64,000 nucleotides of DNA from Providencia stuartii (GTDB taxonomy: Bacteria > Pseudomonadota > Gammaproteobacteria > Enterobacterales > Enterobacteriaceae), in assembly GCA_900455155.1 (NCBI GenBank), contig UGUC01000002.1:2294001-2358000 (forward strand). The letters are read 5' to 3'. Shown here one piece after another: positions 1 through 9,809 of this stretch. Made by a program: the position numbers and the translations under genes. Position 1 is the first letter of the stretch; the number at the start of each line of letters is the position of its first letter. The notes beneath the pieces were generated by a model that was not told where the DNA came from, did no database searches, and saw only the letters and a list, made by a program, of their open reading frames with translations.

Positions 1-170
1 GTATTCCTGTTGGCACATTAGCAATTGGCAAAGCTGGAGCAGCAAATGCGGCATTATTGGCAGCGCAAATTTTAGCAAACACTGACACAGCCTTATTGAC
101 ACGCCTATCGGCTTGGCGCGAAAGTCAAACTAATGACGTGTTGAACAACCCAGACCCTCGGGAGGCGTAA
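1..170 (+). CDS. purE: PurE, N5-CAIR mutase, C-terminal fragment
   Basis: The window opens inside this gene; the last 55 codons are present and end in TAA at 168-170. PurE converts N5-carboxyaminoimidazole ribonucleotide to CAIR in de novo purine synthesis, in the cytoplasm. The visible part holds the glycine/alanine-rich C-terminal signature ([20 protein letters not shown]) followed by the closing helix typical of PurE. The stop codon shares one base with the purK start (TAATG), the usual purE-purK translational coupling. The start and promoter lie outside the window. Identity is secure from the C-terminal signature and the neighbour. Confidence 0.95.
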   Translation, partial: IPVGTLAIGKAGAANAALLAAQILANTDTALLTRLSAWRESQTNDVLNNPDPREA

Positions 171-1253
171 TGAAACCTGTTTGTGTCCTTGGTAATGGTC
201 AATTAGGAAGAATGTTACGCCAAGCAGGTGAACCACTTGGTATCGCGGTGTTTCCTGTTGGTTTAGATGCCGAGCCAGAAGCCGTTCCCTATCAACAAAG
301 TGTCATTACTGCAGAAATTGAGCGCTGGCCTGAGACACCACTGACCAAAGAATTGGCCCGCCATAATGCGTTTATTAATCGCGATATTTTCCCTCGCCTA
401 GCTGACAGGTTTCCCCAAAAAAGTCTATTTGATTCATTGGGCCTAGCAACCGCTCCTTGGGCCTGTCTTGAATCCAAAGATCAATGGCCTGAGTTATTCT
501 CAACGCTTGGCGATTTTTTGATAGTTAAACGTAGGACTGGGTGGCTATGATGGGCGCGGTCAATGGCGTGTTCGCCCTGGTGATGAAGCCAGCCTGCCCG
601 ATGAAATCTACGGGGAGTGCATTGTCGAACAAGGTATCCCTTTTGATGCCGAAGTTTCAGTCATTGGCGCACGTAACCGCGCTGGTGAGAGTGTGTTTTA
701 TCCGATTACCCATAACCTACATCAAGAAGGGATTTTACGTACCAGCGTAGCATTTCCGAAGGCAGATAACTCACAGCAAAAACAAGCACAATCCATGTTG
801 AGTGCAGTAATGGATGAGTTAGATTATGTTGGCGTGATGGCAATGGAATGCTTTGTGGTTGGTGATAAATTACTCATCAATGAGCTTGCTCCTCGCGTGC
901 ATAACAGCGGCCATTGGACTCAAAATGGCGCCTCCATTAGCCAATTTGAGCTACATTTGAGGGCTATTTTAGATTTACCAATGCCATCACCTGAAGTGTT
1001 TAGTCCATCCGTTATGGTTAATTTGATTGGTACTGATGTCAACTCACACTGGCTCAGACTACCACTCGTACACTTACACTGGTATGAAAAAGAAGTACGC
1101 CCAGCCCGCAAGGTTGGTCATTTAAATCTCACGCATAATGCTCCGTCAAAGCTTGCTGATACATTAGACGCACTCGTCGATATGTTACCAAATGAGTACA
1201 AAAGTGGCATTGAATGGGCAAAAGCAAAATTAAACTGGTACTATGCCCAATAA
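170..1253 (+). CDS. purK: PurK, N5-CAIR synthetase (frameshifted in this sequence)
   Basis: ATP-grasp enzyme that carboxylates AIR to N5-CAIR, the substrate of PurE. The first part (170 to about 541) reads to VKRRTG and then meets a stop. The rest, including the FYPITHNLHQ, MAMECFV, NELAPRVHNSGHW and LHWY.KEVRP segments, continues in the next frame to 1253. Removing one G from the GGG at 539-541 restores GGYDGRGQW and gives about 360 residues, close to the 355 of E. coli PurK. The start overlaps the purE stop. The break is a one-base homopolymer gain and is probably a sequencing error; otherwise this strain would lack PurK and need high bicarbonate or exogenous purine. Confidence 0.93.
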
Positions 1254-1275
1254 ACAGGGAAAATAGCGCGATACG

Positions 1276-1296
1276 ATGCCCGATATTTTCGGGCAT
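1276..1296 (+). terminator. Rho-independent terminator after purEK
   Basis: An 8-bp perfect stem (ATGCCCGA/TCGGGCAT) with a 5-nt loop is followed by TTTGCGTTT, 22 bases after the purK stop. It would end the purEK transcript before the MFS gene. Confidence 0.8.
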
Positions 1297-1355
1297 TTTG
1301 CGTTTATATCGCTGTCTTTTTTGTGCAAAAAACAGGCAGAGTGACCGGAGTTGAC

Positions 1356-2606
1356 ATGGTAGCCTCAAATTCCCCGTTGTTTAGCCCACTTTATCAGTGG
1401 AGTATCCTCATTTTGTTAGGGATGGTCTATTTTTTAGCCACCGCGACAACCTTTACCTCGTTAGGTGTTGTTCTCCCCAGTATGATTGAGGAACTGCAAT
1501 GGAGTTGGACAGAGGCAGGGTTTGGTTTCACGTTATTAGGGTTGACTTGTGGTTTAGCCAGTTTTCTTCCGTCTGTCCTGATCCGTAAAATCGGCGTTCG
1601 CCTCACCCTTTTACTCGGTGCTCTCGTCTTTATCGCGGGGTTTTATAGCCTCTATTCGACCGAAACCATTAGTCGCTATTTTCTCGGTACTGCCCTGATA
1701 GGTATAGGCTTTACTCTACTCGCGACCGTTCCGGGAACCTATGTTCTTTCTCGCCTATTTGAAAAACAGTCTCTCGCTTTTGGCCTCTATTTTACCATCG
1801 GGGGATTAGGGGGCGTCGCGGGGCCTTGGATCTATTTCTATGCGTCAAACCAGTTAGGGTCATGGCGTATGCACTGGGTACTCTGTGCGCTTTATCTCGG
1901 TATTGTCACACTGCTGACTATTTTGGTCTTACGCGAAGGTCAACGCGAACGTGAACACGCTAAAAGCGTGGTACAAAAACAGGTCAGTGATGTTAGCAAA
2001 CCTATTTATCGCACCAAAGAAGTTTGGACAGTACGCCGTGCGCTACGTACTTGGCAATTCTATTTAATCGCAGCAACCTATACCTCATTTTTATGGTGCG
2101 GTATTACAGTAAATAGTTTTGCCGTCGCTCATATTGAAGAGCGTGGTTTTGGGATCACCGTAGCTGTTTCATTACTCAGTACCATGGCATTTGTGAACGC
2201 ATTTTCACGCTTTATTGGCGGTGCGGCGGGCGAATGGTTGGAACCGAAAAAACTGTTAATTGGTAGTTTGATTATTATGATCATTGGGGTTATTTCTCTC
2301 AGTATCGCCACCTCTTGGTTATGGTTAATACTGTTTGTGCTCTGTGTTGGTATCGGCTATGGCATGACTTTCTTAGCATCTAGCGTATTATTATCGAACT
2401 ATTTTGGCAGAGGCCCCTATTTAGAGTTATTTTCTGTCGTTAATTTGCTATCGACCCTCGCTTGCTTAGCCCCCTTTATTGCTGGTGCTATTAAAGATTA
2501 TACGCACAGTTTCACGCCGGCATTTCTTATTATTGTGGCTCCCGTTATTGTGGTGCTAATGTTTACATTAATGATGAAGCCGCCTGAGTTATCCGCTAAA
2601 AAATAA
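1356..2606 (+). CDS. MFS transporter, 12-TM
   Basis: Membrane protein of about 416 residues with twelve hydrophobic segments. The region WIYFYASNQLGSWRMHWVLC and the repeated Gly-rich helices resemble the MFS group that includes oxalate/formate antiporters and monocarboxylate carriers. The ATG at 1356 is preferred to the upstream in-frame ATG at 1323 because CGGAG lies 6 bases before it and hydrophobic sequence begins about 15 residues later. A charged cytoplasmic loop (around residues 185-215, QREREHAK) divides the two six-helix halves. It sits between the purEK terminator and a convergent gene, so it is probably transcribed alone. The substrate cannot be told from sequence. Family assignment is confident; subfamily is not. 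Confidence 0.85.
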   Translation: MVASNSPLFSPLYQWSILILLGMVYFLATATTFTSLGVVLPSMIEELQWSWTEAGFGFTLLGLTCGLASFLPSVLIRKIGVRLTLLLGALVFIAGFYSLYSTETISRYFLGTALIGIGFTLLATVPGTYVLSRLFEKQSLAFGLYFTIGGLGGVAGPWIYFYASNQLGSWRMHWVLCALYLGIVTLLTILVLREGQREREHAKSVVQKQVSDVSKPIYRTKEVWTVRRALRTWQFYLIAATYTSFLWCGITVNSFAVAHIEERGFGITVAVSLLSTMAFVNAFSRFIGGAAGEWLEPKKLLIGSLIIMIIGVISLSIATSWLWLILFVLCVGIGYGMTFLASSVLLSNYFGRGPYLELFSVVNLLSTLACLAPFIAGAIKDYTHSFTPAFLIIVAPVIVVLMFTLMMKPPELSAKK

Positions 2607-2654
2607 TGGTGGCGGTAAAAATCACGATGTTTACAATTGGCGATAAATAAAAAA

Positions 2655-2674
2655 GCTCGGGCTACTCCCCGAGC
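2655..2674 (-). terminator. Terminator for the phytase-like gene
   Basis: A 7-bp GC-rich stem (GCTCGGG/CCCGAGC, loop 6) lies between two convergent genes. Read on the minus strand it is followed by TTTTTTATTT, so it mainly serves the minus-strand gene ending at 2697. Confidence 0.8.
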
Positions 2675-2696
2675 AAAATCAATATAGACAAGGAAA

Positions 2697-4061
2697 TTAA
2701 GGATTTAACAACGCAGGCACTTTCAATAAAATAAATTCGTTATCATCCGCTTGGTTCGGTTCGCGACTGGATGAGAATGGATAATTATTATCGTTGCCAA
2801 CAATGATGTGTTCACCGTCGACAACATCCACATTTTCAATTGTAAAGAATGGGAAGGTAAATACGCCATTATTCAATGGTTTCTTCGCGACGCCTTCAGG
2901 ATCTTTAATATTCATTAAGTCTACATAGGCTTGCTTATTAACTGGCTTACCTTGGTTTTTATCGGAAAATTCAACCCGATAAACTCGCTTAAATTTAGCT
3001 AAATGACTAAAGCAATGTTGGGTATCCGTAGCCCCCTCTGCACAAGCTTTATCGGCGGTTCCCTCGCCATTATCACGTTCAATAATCAAGCCATGAGTAT
3101 CGTCAATCATATTAAAATCACCGATGGCATTTTGATTATCTTCAAAAACATATAACCAGCTACGCCCCGTCCATTGTTGTTTTTTCACATCAAATTCAAG
3201 AATGCGTGCAGCCCGTTTCCCTTCTACGCTCTCATAATCTTGTTTTTCGCTATCCCACAATGCGCCTTCGAGCATTGGATAGAGTTTGCTACCATCTGGC
3301 GATGAGGCCATCCCCTCAAAACCTTTTGAACGGTTCACTTGAAAGCTGACGCTATCGCTTGGCTTAGCCGGTGTTGTCACTTGATAATGATCTGGTGACA
3401 CGACCTTTTTCCCATCAACGTACGTTTCAAAGAGAGCAAGCACCTTGCCATTCAGATCCATCTTAATCAAATACGGGCCAAACTCCTCTCCAACCCATAA
3501 TGCGCCATCGGCAAACTGGAAGCTTTCAGGGTCGAAATCACTTCCGGTTAAATAACGCTTATCCGTGCTTTCATTAATAATATGGAACGGAATGATTTTA
3601 TCGGGATCATGAAAGAAAACCGTTTTTAATGGCGTTGCTTTTTCAGTTTTAAAGTCGATGTCGTATTGAGTTAAATACAGCATTGAATCAGGTGAGTTAA
3701 CTTTATTGCCGTAGCCATTGTCAGTCAGTACCCAATAAGTGCCATCTGACATACGTTTGATGCCTGAGTGCCCTTGTAATGGCTGCCCTTTAATGGGAAC
3801 ATGCATGCCTGTCGGGCGATCGGCTGACTTCCCTTCAACGCTTCCCAATGTCTCAATACGACTTCCCGTCGTGTATTTACCACTGTTTTGTAAATCTTTC
3901 GCTGCATCCGCTGGGGCAGATATCGTCGAATTCACAGGTAACACCGCGTGCCCTGCTAATGTTGCTGAAACTTCTTGTTGTGCGTATCCCGTGGTAGAAA
4001 AAGTAATCAATGTCGCGAGTAATGATAAAGAGCGCAATTTTATGGTGCGGCGATGCTGCAT
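2697..4061 (-). CDS. Esterase-like activity of phytase family protein, periplasmic
   Basis: A 454-residue secreted protein. The N-terminus has basic residues, a hydrophobic core (SLLATLITFSTTG) and a probable cleavage after YAQ, so export by Sec is expected. The body contains the propeller-like motifs of the phytase-like esterase family: GHSGIKRMSDGTYWVLTDNGYG, DPESFQFADGALWVGEEFGPY, RSKGFEGMASSPDG and IIERDNGEG. The family name rests on fold similarity; the substrate is unknown, and activity on phytate, phosphodiesters or esters is not shown. AGGA lies 8 bases before the ATG at 4061. It has its own terminator and no operon partner. Confident on family and export, not on reaction. Confidence 0.82.
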   Translation of the reverse strand: MQHRRTIKLRSLSLLATLITFSTTGYAQQEVSATLAGHAVLPVNSTISAPADAAKDLQNSGKYTTGSRIETLGSVEGKSADRPTGMHVPIKGQPLQGHSGIKRMSDGTYWVLTDNGYGNKVNSPDSMLYLTQYDIDFKTEKATPLKTVFFHDPDKIIPFHIINESTDKRYLTGSDFDPESFQFADGALWVGEEFGPYLIKMDLNGKVLALFETYVDGKKVVSPDHYQVTTPAKPSDSVSFQVNRSKGFEGMASSPDGSKLYPMLEGALWDSEKQDYESVEGKRAARILEFDVKKQQWTGRSWLYVFEDNQNAIGDFNMIDDTHGLIIERDNGEGTADKACAEGATDTQHCFSHLAKFKRVYRVEFSDKNQGKPVNKQAYVDLMNIKDPEGVAKKPLNNGVFTFPFFTIENVDVVDGEHIIVGNDNNYPFSSSREPNQADDNEFILLKVPALLNP

Positions 4062-4221
4062 TATTATATTCCTATCAAATAGTTAATCATTTGTTGACCA
4101 TAGGATCATAAACAGCATTGATGACAGTTTAGTGATAGATATAAGACAGTTATTTTATTCAACTAGGGCAAGTAACAAGCTATTTTTCAAAGAAATAAAA
4201 TTCGCGGCTAAATAGGGAATA

Positions 4222-4252
4222 GCCCAGATCACATGTTATCTGCGATCTGGGC
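4222..4252 (-). terminator. Hairpin downstream of ybbP
   Basis: GCCCAGATC at 4222-4230 pairs with GATCTGGGC at 4244-4252 (9 bp, 13-nt loop), 34 bases past the ybbP stop. No clear T-run follows on either strand, so termination is plausible but not certain. The rest of 4062-4285 shows only AT-rich upstream DNA of the phytase-like gene. Confidence 0.45.
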
Positions 4253-4285
4253 GTTGAAAGGTTGTTGTGTGGTATATCAATGCGA

Positions 4286-6733
4286 TTAATTATTCGGCAT
4301 GCGACGATGCTGATTGCCTGTTCCTAGCAATCTTAATCCTAACCAACTACCACAAATAGACAGTAATAGGGCTGCACATAATGGTAATAGTAACCACATT
4401 GACCATTCAGGCTGCCAAGGGAAATCAAACACGCGAGTTTGCAGTAACCATAAAGCGACCTCAGCACCAAAGGCAGCAGCTAATCCAGCCATTAGCCCTA
4501 ATAGCGCAAACTCACTCCATAAGGTTTTACGCATCAGTTTCCGGCTTGCCCCCAAGGTACGATAGACCACTAACTCACGCTCCCGCTGACTCATACCAAC
4601 CTGAATTTGCGCTAATAACAACAGTAGGCCACAAAAGATCACCAACACGACCATCACTTCCAGTGCTTGGCTGACCTGTTGAAGGATTTGTTGTATTTGA
4701 GTAATTAATGCCCCTGTATCCAATACATTGATGGTTGGATAATGACGACTTAAGTCTGTCAGTAGCTTACCGTCGCCATCATAATGGAAACTGCTCATCC
4801 ATGTTGCAGGCACATCTTTTAATGTTCCTTCAGCAAAGATAAAGAAGAAGTTTGGTCGTAAACTTTCCCAATCAACAGTACGAATACTAGTGACTGTTGC
4901 ACTAAATACCTGAGCGCCGGCATTAAAAGTGAGTTTATCTCCGATTTTAAGTCCTAATTGTTTCACGACGGTTTGCTCGATAGAGACCTCACCGTCTTTA
5001 GGCGGCCAAGTGCCTTCATCAACCACATTGGCTTCCGGTAGTTTAGCTCGCCATGTTAGGCTCAGCTCGCGTCGCACGGTATTATTATTTGGATCACGCT
5101 CGTCCGCCCACTCTATCGCTGAGCTATCATTTATCTCTGATAAACGCGCTAAGATCACAGGATAAAACTCCGTCGGCTTCACTTGGTGTTGCACAAGTAG
5201 CTCCGTTACAGGTTTAATCTGCGATTCATTCATATTGATCAAAAAGTAATTAGGGCTATCCGCTGGCAGTTGTTGCTGCCATCTATCCAATAAATCCCCT
5301 CTGACTAGGATCAACAGGGCTAACAGCATAAATGAGAGTGAAAAGGCACTCATTTGCGAGACCGTTTGTAAAGGTTGACGCAATAGACGGCTCACCGAAA
5401 GCCGTAAGCTTAATTGCTTAAACTTAAATTGGCGTAGTACCCATAACCCTAACCAACCAATCAAAGCTAATAAAATAGCGACGATCACGATGCCCACTAA
5501 AATCGACCATAATAGTGGGTTCACACCTGTAAACAGAAATAACCCACCAACAACAATTAAGGTGACAATAGGTAAATAGTAACGTAATGGCCAAACAGGT
5601 GAGTTAGCATCTTCACGTAATACCCGTGATGGCTGCGTTGCAATTAACTGACGATAAGGACGAATCCCCACGAGAATAGCAATCACAAACAAAGTTCCAA
5701 TCGCCCAAACCCATGGCCATAAACTGGCAGAAGGTAACGCTTTCGGCAGCATTGCACCGAGTATTTGCATTAAAATACCTTCAAAAGCTAGCCCTAGTAG
5801 CGACCCTAGCAAGGCTGCGGCTATCAAAATAGCCAACCACTGGCCTATTATCCATTTTTGTAACGCCGAGCGCCCTGCACCCAAGGTTTTAAGTACAGCA
5901 ACTAATTGGTGGCGGCTACGGCAATAGTGAGTCATCGATACCACCACCGCCGCTATTGCTAGCAACAATGTCAGCAATACCGACAGTAATAAAAATTGCT
6001 GCGCCCGCTGGAAAGTTTTTCCTACCGCCCCACTATTTTCTTTTAACGTAAACCAACGTTGATCCGTTCTTAATTGCCCATCAAACTGAGATTCAAAAGC
6101 ATCAACTGTGGCGGTTTCTCCAGCAAACATATCTCGATAGGTTAATCGACTCCCCACCTGCACGGCGCCTGTCAATTCAGCATCTTCTAATGAGATAAGT
6201 ACTCTCGGAGCGATTTGGAATGGGTTAAAGCCGCTATCCGGCTCTTGGACTAATGTTCCAGCAACTTTTAGGGTTGCGTCGCCAATATCGATGTTATCGC
6301 CAATTTTTAAGTTAAGTAACTCCAACAAGCGAGGGGCAACTAAAATTTCCCCTTTGGTTGGTCGAAGTCCGGCTGGCTCAGTGATAAGCTCGCCATAAAG
6401 TGGATAAGCCTGATCTGCGGCTTTAACCAGCACTAATTGTGGACGTAAATCTTCATCAGCCGTCGAATAAGCCATAGTAGAAAACGACATTTGTTGGCTT
6501 AGTTTTAGCCCCATCGCTTCTGCTTGTTGCAACCACTCAGGATCACTGGGATAAGAGGAGCGCAACACCAAGTCACCCGCTAATAGCTCTCGGCTTTGGT
6601 AGCTCATGCTATTTTCAATACGGTCACTAATACGCCCTAAAGCAAGCACACAAGCGACGGCTAAAGTCAGCGCCAGCCAGACGATCAGAAGTGATGGCGT
6701 TTTCCACTCACGCCAAAACCAACGCCAAATCAT
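4286..6733 (-). CDS. ybbP: YbbP, FtsX-like ABC transporter permease
   Basis: A large inner-membrane permease (815 residues) that pairs with the ATPase YbbA. It has an N-terminal membrane helix, a long periplasmic domain (residues about 40-250), a block of membrane helices starting near QQFLLLSVLLTLLLA, a second periplasmic domain (near GDLLDRWQQQLPADSPNYF) and a final three-helix FtsX-like block. It matches E. coli YbbP along its length. I place the start at 6733 (MIWRWFWREW), where ATGA overlaps the ybbA stop, rather than at the upstream in-frame codon at 6781, which would lie inside ybbA. The transported molecule is not established. Confidence 0.93.
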   Translation of the reverse strand: MIWRWFWREWKTPSLLIVWLALTLAVACVLALGRISDRIENSMSYQSRELLAGDLVLRSSYPSDPEWLQQAEAMGLKLSQQMSFSTMAYSTADEDLRPQLVLVKAADQAYPLYGELITEPAGLRPTKGEILVAPRLLELLNLKIGDNIDIGDATLKVAGTLVQEPDSGFNPFQIAPRVLISLEDAELTGAVQVGSRLTYRDMFAGETATVDAFESQFDGQLRTDQRWFTLKENSGAVGKTFQRAQQFLLLSVLLTLLLAIAAVVVSMTHYCRSRHQLVAVLKTLGAGRSALQKWIIGQWLAILIAAALLGSLLGLAFEGILMQILGAMLPKALPSASLWPWVWAIGTLFVIAILVGIRPYRQLIATQPSRVLREDANSPVWPLRYYLPIVTLIVVGGLFLFTGVNPLLWSILVGIVIVAILLALIGWLGLWVLRQFKFKQLSLRLSVSRLLRQPLQTVSQMSAFSLSFMLLALLILVRGDLLDRWQQQLPADSPNYFLINMNESQIKPVTELLVQHQVKPTEFYPVILARLSEINDSSAIEWADERDPNNNTVRRELSLTWRAKLPEANVVDEGTWPPKDGEVSIEQTVVKQLGLKIGDKLTFNAGAQVFSATVTSIRTVDWESLRPNFFFIFAEGTLKDVPATWMSSFHYDGDGKLLTDLSRHYPTINVLDTGALITQIQQILQQVSQALEVMVVLVIFCGLLLLLAQIQVGMSQRERELVVYRTLGASRKLMRKTLWSEFALLGLMAGLAAAFGAEVALWLLQTRVFDFPWQPEWSMWLLLPLCAALLLSICGSWLGLRLLGTGNQHRRMPNN

Positions 6734-7416
6734 GCTTCTTCCCTCAATACACCATCTACCAGTCGTAAGCGACGCTGGCAACGGGCAGCTAATTCGTTAT
6801 CATGTGTCACAAGGATCAATGTTGTGCCATGCTCTTTGTTCATGGAAAATAGAAGATCGGCGATTTTATCGCCAGTATGTCGGTCAAGGTTTCCCGTTGG
6901 CTCATCGGCAAACAGAATTTTAGGCCGCCCATTAAATGCTCTTGCTAATGCAACGCGCTGCTGTTCACCTCCAGATAACTGCGCCGGCATATGTTTTAAG
7001 CGATGGCCTAACCCAAGTTCAGAAAGCAAGGCGGCTGCTTGTTGATAGCTCTGTGACTCTGGCTCACCTCGCAATAGAGCAGGCAATTGCACATTTTCGA
7101 GGGCATTAAGTGTTGGTATCAACATAAAAGATTGAAAAACAAAGCCCACACTCTGGGCACGCAAATAAGCGCGTTGTTCTTCATCCATTTGGGTCAATTC
7201 GTGCCCTAATAGGCTAACGCTGCCACTGCTACCATCATCTAAACCGGCAATAATGCCTAATAAAGTCGACTTACCAGAACCAGACTCGCCAATTAATGCA
7301 ATTGTTTGACCGGACTCGACAATTAGTTCAACACCTTGCAATATAGTGAGTTCATGTTCCCCTTGACCAACACGTTTAATGAGATGATGAACTTCAAGAA
7401 TATTTTCCGCCGACAT
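6730..7416 (-). CDS. ybbA: YbbA, ABC transporter ATP-binding protein
   Basis: A 228-residue cytoplasmic ATPase of the LolD/MacB-like group that energises YbbP. Visible motifs: Walker A GESGSGKST (about residues 43-51), Q-loop FVFQSFMLIP, signature LSGGEQQRVALARAF, Walker B ILFADEPTGNLD and switch His in LVTHD. Its stop overlaps the ybbP start by four bases, indicating coupled translation. Its first 11 codons overlap the 5' end of divergent tesA (7384-7416), the same arrangement as in E. coli, so the two promoters must lie inside each other's coding starts. Confidence 0.95.
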   Translation of the reverse strand: MSAENILEVHHLIKRVGQGEHELTILQGVELIVESGQTIALIGESGSGKSTLLGIIAGLDDGSSGSVSLLGHELTQMDEEQRAYLRAQSVGFVFQSFMLIPTLNALENVQLPALLRGEPESQSYQQAAALLSELGLGHRLKHMPAQLSGGEQQRVALARAFNGRPKILFADEPTGNLDRHTGDKIADLLFSMNKEHGTTLILVTHDNELAARCQRRLRLVDGVLREEA

Positions 7417-8025
7417 TTACTGGTATTTCTCCTATTATTTGTCGCAAGTGGGCAAGCACTCGCAGCCACAAAACTGTTAATCCTTGGTGACAGCCTCAGT
7501 GCAGGCTATCGCTTACCGGCAGAGCAAGCATGGGCTTCACTCCTTGCCGAACGTTGGCAGAAATCGTCGCCACCCGTTATTGTCATTAACGGTAGCATTA
7601 GTGGAAACACCTCAGCCCAAGGGCTCGAGCGCCTTCCTGCCTTACTTGAACAACACAAACCCGATTGGGTATTGATCGAGTTAGGTGCAAACGATGGTTT
7701 GCAAGGGCTATCTGTTAAACAGATGGAGAACACACTACAACAAATTATTGAACAAATAACGCAGTCCGGTGCGAAACCGCTTTTAATGCAAATTCGTATA
7801 CCGCCGAACTACGGTAAGCGTTATACTTCTAGTTTCGAAAATGTTTATCCTGCACTTGCACAACAAAACGCGGTTCCACTACTGCCTTTTTATATGGAAA
7901 CCATCATTACTAAACCTGAGTGGATCCAACAAGATGGTATTCACCCAACTGTAGAAGCTCAACCTTCTATCGCTGATTTTATGGAAAAACAATTACTCCC
8001 TTATTTAACTTCTTCAGCAAATTAA
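7384..8025 (+). CDS. tesA: TesA, acyl-CoA thioesterase I / lysophospholipase L1
   Basis: A periplasmic SGNH hydrolase of about 213 residues that cleaves acyl-CoA, lysophospholipids and some esters. The block I GDSLSAGY motif carries the nucleophilic serine, block II is NGSISGNTS, block III GANDGL, and DGIHP near the C-terminus supplies Asp and His. The start at 7384 (MMNF, as in E. coli) precedes a hydrophobic signal peptide ending near QALA-A. Longer in-frame starts upstream (7336) lie deeper inside ybbA and would precede the signal with polar sequence. Head-to-head overlap with ybbA is conserved. Confidence 0.94.
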   Translation: MMNFKNIFRRHLLVFLLLFVASGQALAATKLLILGDSLSAGYRLPAEQAWASLLAERWQKSSPPVIVINGSISGNTSAQGLERLPALLEQHKPDWVLIELGANDGLQGLSVKQMENTLQQIIEQITQSGAKPLLMQIRIPPNYGKRYTSSFENVYPALAQQNAVPLLPFYMETIITKPEWIQQDGIHPTVEAQPSIADFMEKQLLPYLTSSAN

Positions 8026-8093
8026 AAGAATAAATAAGTGGGTAATTGTAAAGCAGTTTTTATATCAATTTGAGCCTATAGGTAGGTAAAGTT

Positions 8094-8879
8094 ATGCAAA
8101 AGTCGGTATTTATCACCGGTGCTTCTAGCGGTATTGGCTTTTGTGCCGCCCAAACACTTCGCAAACGAGGTTATCATGTGATAGTTGCCTGCCGTAAAGA
8201 AGCTGATGTTTTGCACCTAAAAGGACTAGGCTTCGATACTGTTGTACTCGACCTCGATGATAGCCATAGCATAGATAGCGCTGCCGATGAGGTATTGACG
8301 CTATGCCAAGGGCGCCTTTTTGGCTTATTCAATAATGCCGGCTTTGGTGTGTACGGCGCGCTAACGAGTATTAACCGCCAGCAATTAGAGTCTCAATTTT
8401 CGACTAACTTTTTCGGAATACACCAATTGACCTTGCGCTTGCTTCCAGCCATGCTAGCTCATCATGAGGGGCGTATCGTACAAACTAGCTCGGTAATGGG
8501 AATTATTTCAACGCCGGGTCGTGGTGCCTATGCAGCGAGTAAATATGCGTTAGAGGCATGGTCCGATGCGCTCCGTTTGGAGCTAAAAGGCACGGGTGTC
8601 CATGTCAGTTTAATTGAACCAGGCCCCATCCATACCAATTTCACCAGTAATGTGGCGCAAACACAGCAAGATAATCCGGTTAAAAACCCAGGAATTGCAC
8701 AACGTTTTACCTTAACGCCAGAACATGTGGTCGCAAAATTGGTACATGCCCTTGAAAGCCCTCGTCCACGTATCCGTTATTCAGTCACTTTGCTCACCGT
8801 CATAGTTCGCATACTGAAACGGCTGCTACCGGATTGCTTGATGGATAAAATACTGGCAGGTCAGGGAAAAAAGGCTTGA
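8094..8879 (+). CDS. ybbO: YbbO, short-chain dehydrogenase/reductase
   Basis: A 261-residue classical SDR. The N-terminal TGASSGIGF motif binds NADP(H), NNAGFG follows beta-4, and the catalytic Ser and Tyr-Lys appear in SSVMG and YAASK. The C-terminus is basic and hydrophobic (VIVRILKRLLPDCLMDKIL) and may contact the membrane. E. coli YbbO reduces fatty aldehydes with NADPH; that activity is inferred here from orthology. It follows tesA by 68 bp and precedes cnoX, as in E. coli. Confidence 0.9.
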   Translation: MQKSVFITGASSGIGFCAAQTLRKRGYHVIVACRKEADVLHLKGLGFDTVVLDLDDSHSIDSAADEVLTLCQGRLFGLFNNAGFGVYGALTSINRQQLESQFSTNFFGIHQLTLRLLPAMLAHHEGRIVQTSSVMGIISTPGRGAYAASKYALEAWSDALRLELKGTGVHVSLIEPGPIHTNFTSNVAQTQQDNPVKNPGIAQRFTLTPEHVVAKLVHALESPRPRIRYSVTLLTVIVRILKRLLPDCLMDKILAGQGKKA

Positions 8880-8938
8880 AAAAAAATAAAATAGCCCCAC
8901 CTTTAGAGTATTAAAAACTTATTTAAAAGAGATATTTT

Positions 8939-9796
8939 ATGCAATCTTTTGCCCAAATCGTGGATGTTAATGAACAAAATTTACACCAAGTTGTAGAACA
9001 ATCCATGCAGATGCCAGTTATGTTCTACTTCTGGTCTGCACAAAGCCCGCACTGTCAAGAGTTTGGTGCGACTCTCGATAAAATTGCCAATGACTATGCG
9101 GGTCTGTTTATGTTGGCGCGCGTCAATTGTGACGTAGAGCAAAATGTTGCAGCTCAATTTGGTCTTAGAGCAATACCAACCGTTTATATTCTGCAAGAAG
9201 GTCGTCCTGTTGATGGTTTCCAAGGCCCTCAACCCGAAGAAGTCGTATTAGAGATGCTTTCGCGCGTATTGCCTAGTCCAGAAGAGTTGAAAGCCGCACA
9301 AGCAGCAGAGTTGATTGCAGAGGGGAAACCTCAAGAAGCGCTGCCGTTACTTAAAGAAGCGCATCAGCTTAATGAGAAAAACAGTGATATCACCCTGTTA
9401 TTAGCAGAAACACAGATCGGTCTGAATCTTGTGGATGAGGCAGAAAAAACACTGACATCGGTTCCGATGCAGGACCAAGATAGCCGCTATCAAGGGTTAG
9501 TGGCACAAATTGAGTTGCTCAGACAAGCGGCGGATACGCCAGAGATCCAGCAATTACAACAAGAATTTGATGCCGACTCAGACAATGCCGAGCTAGCTGT
9601 GCAATTGGCATTAAAATTACATGAAGTGAATCGCAATGAAGAAGCTTTAGAAATGCTATTTAGCTTCTTGAAAAAAGACCTCAGCGCTGGAGATGGCGCC
9701 GTGAAAAAAACAATGATGGATATTATGTCGGCAATGGGAACAGGAGATGCGATGGCCAGTAAGTATCGCCGACAAGTATATTCATTACTTTACTAA
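8939..9796 (+). CDS. cnoX: CnoX (YbbN), chaperedoxin
   Basis: A 285-residue cytoplasmic protein with a thioredoxin fold (residues about 1-110) followed by TPR repeats (about 120-285). CnoX holds unfolded proteins after hypochlorous acid stress and hands them to GroEL and DnaK. The redox motif is S36-P-H-C39, one cysteine instead of the thioredoxin CxxC, as in E. coli (SxxC), so it is not expected to reduce disulfides in the usual way. The C-terminal [12 protein letters not shown] matches the segment that contacts GroEL in E. coli CnoX. AAGAGA precedes the ATG. Confidence 0.93.
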   Translation: MQSFAQIVDVNEQNLHQVVEQSMQMPVMFYFWSAQSPHCQEFGATLDKIANDYAGLFMLARVNCDVEQNVAAQFGLRAIPTVYILQEGRPVDGFQGPQPEEVVLEMLSRVLPSPEELKAAQAAELIAEGKPQEALPLLKEAHQLNEKNSDITLLLAETQIGLNLVDEAEKTLTSVPMQDQDSRYQGLVAQIELLRQAADTPEIQQLQQEFDADSDNAELAVQLALKLHEVNRNEEALEMLFSFLKKDLSAGDGAVKKTMMDIMSAMGTGDAMASKYRRQVYSLLY

Positions 9797-9809
9797 ATAA
9801 GGAATGATC

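Noticed and set aside
3739..4086. 115-codon frame on the plus strand opposite the phytase-like gene
   Set aside because: Shadow of a well-supported gene with signal peptide and family motifs; no ribosome site.
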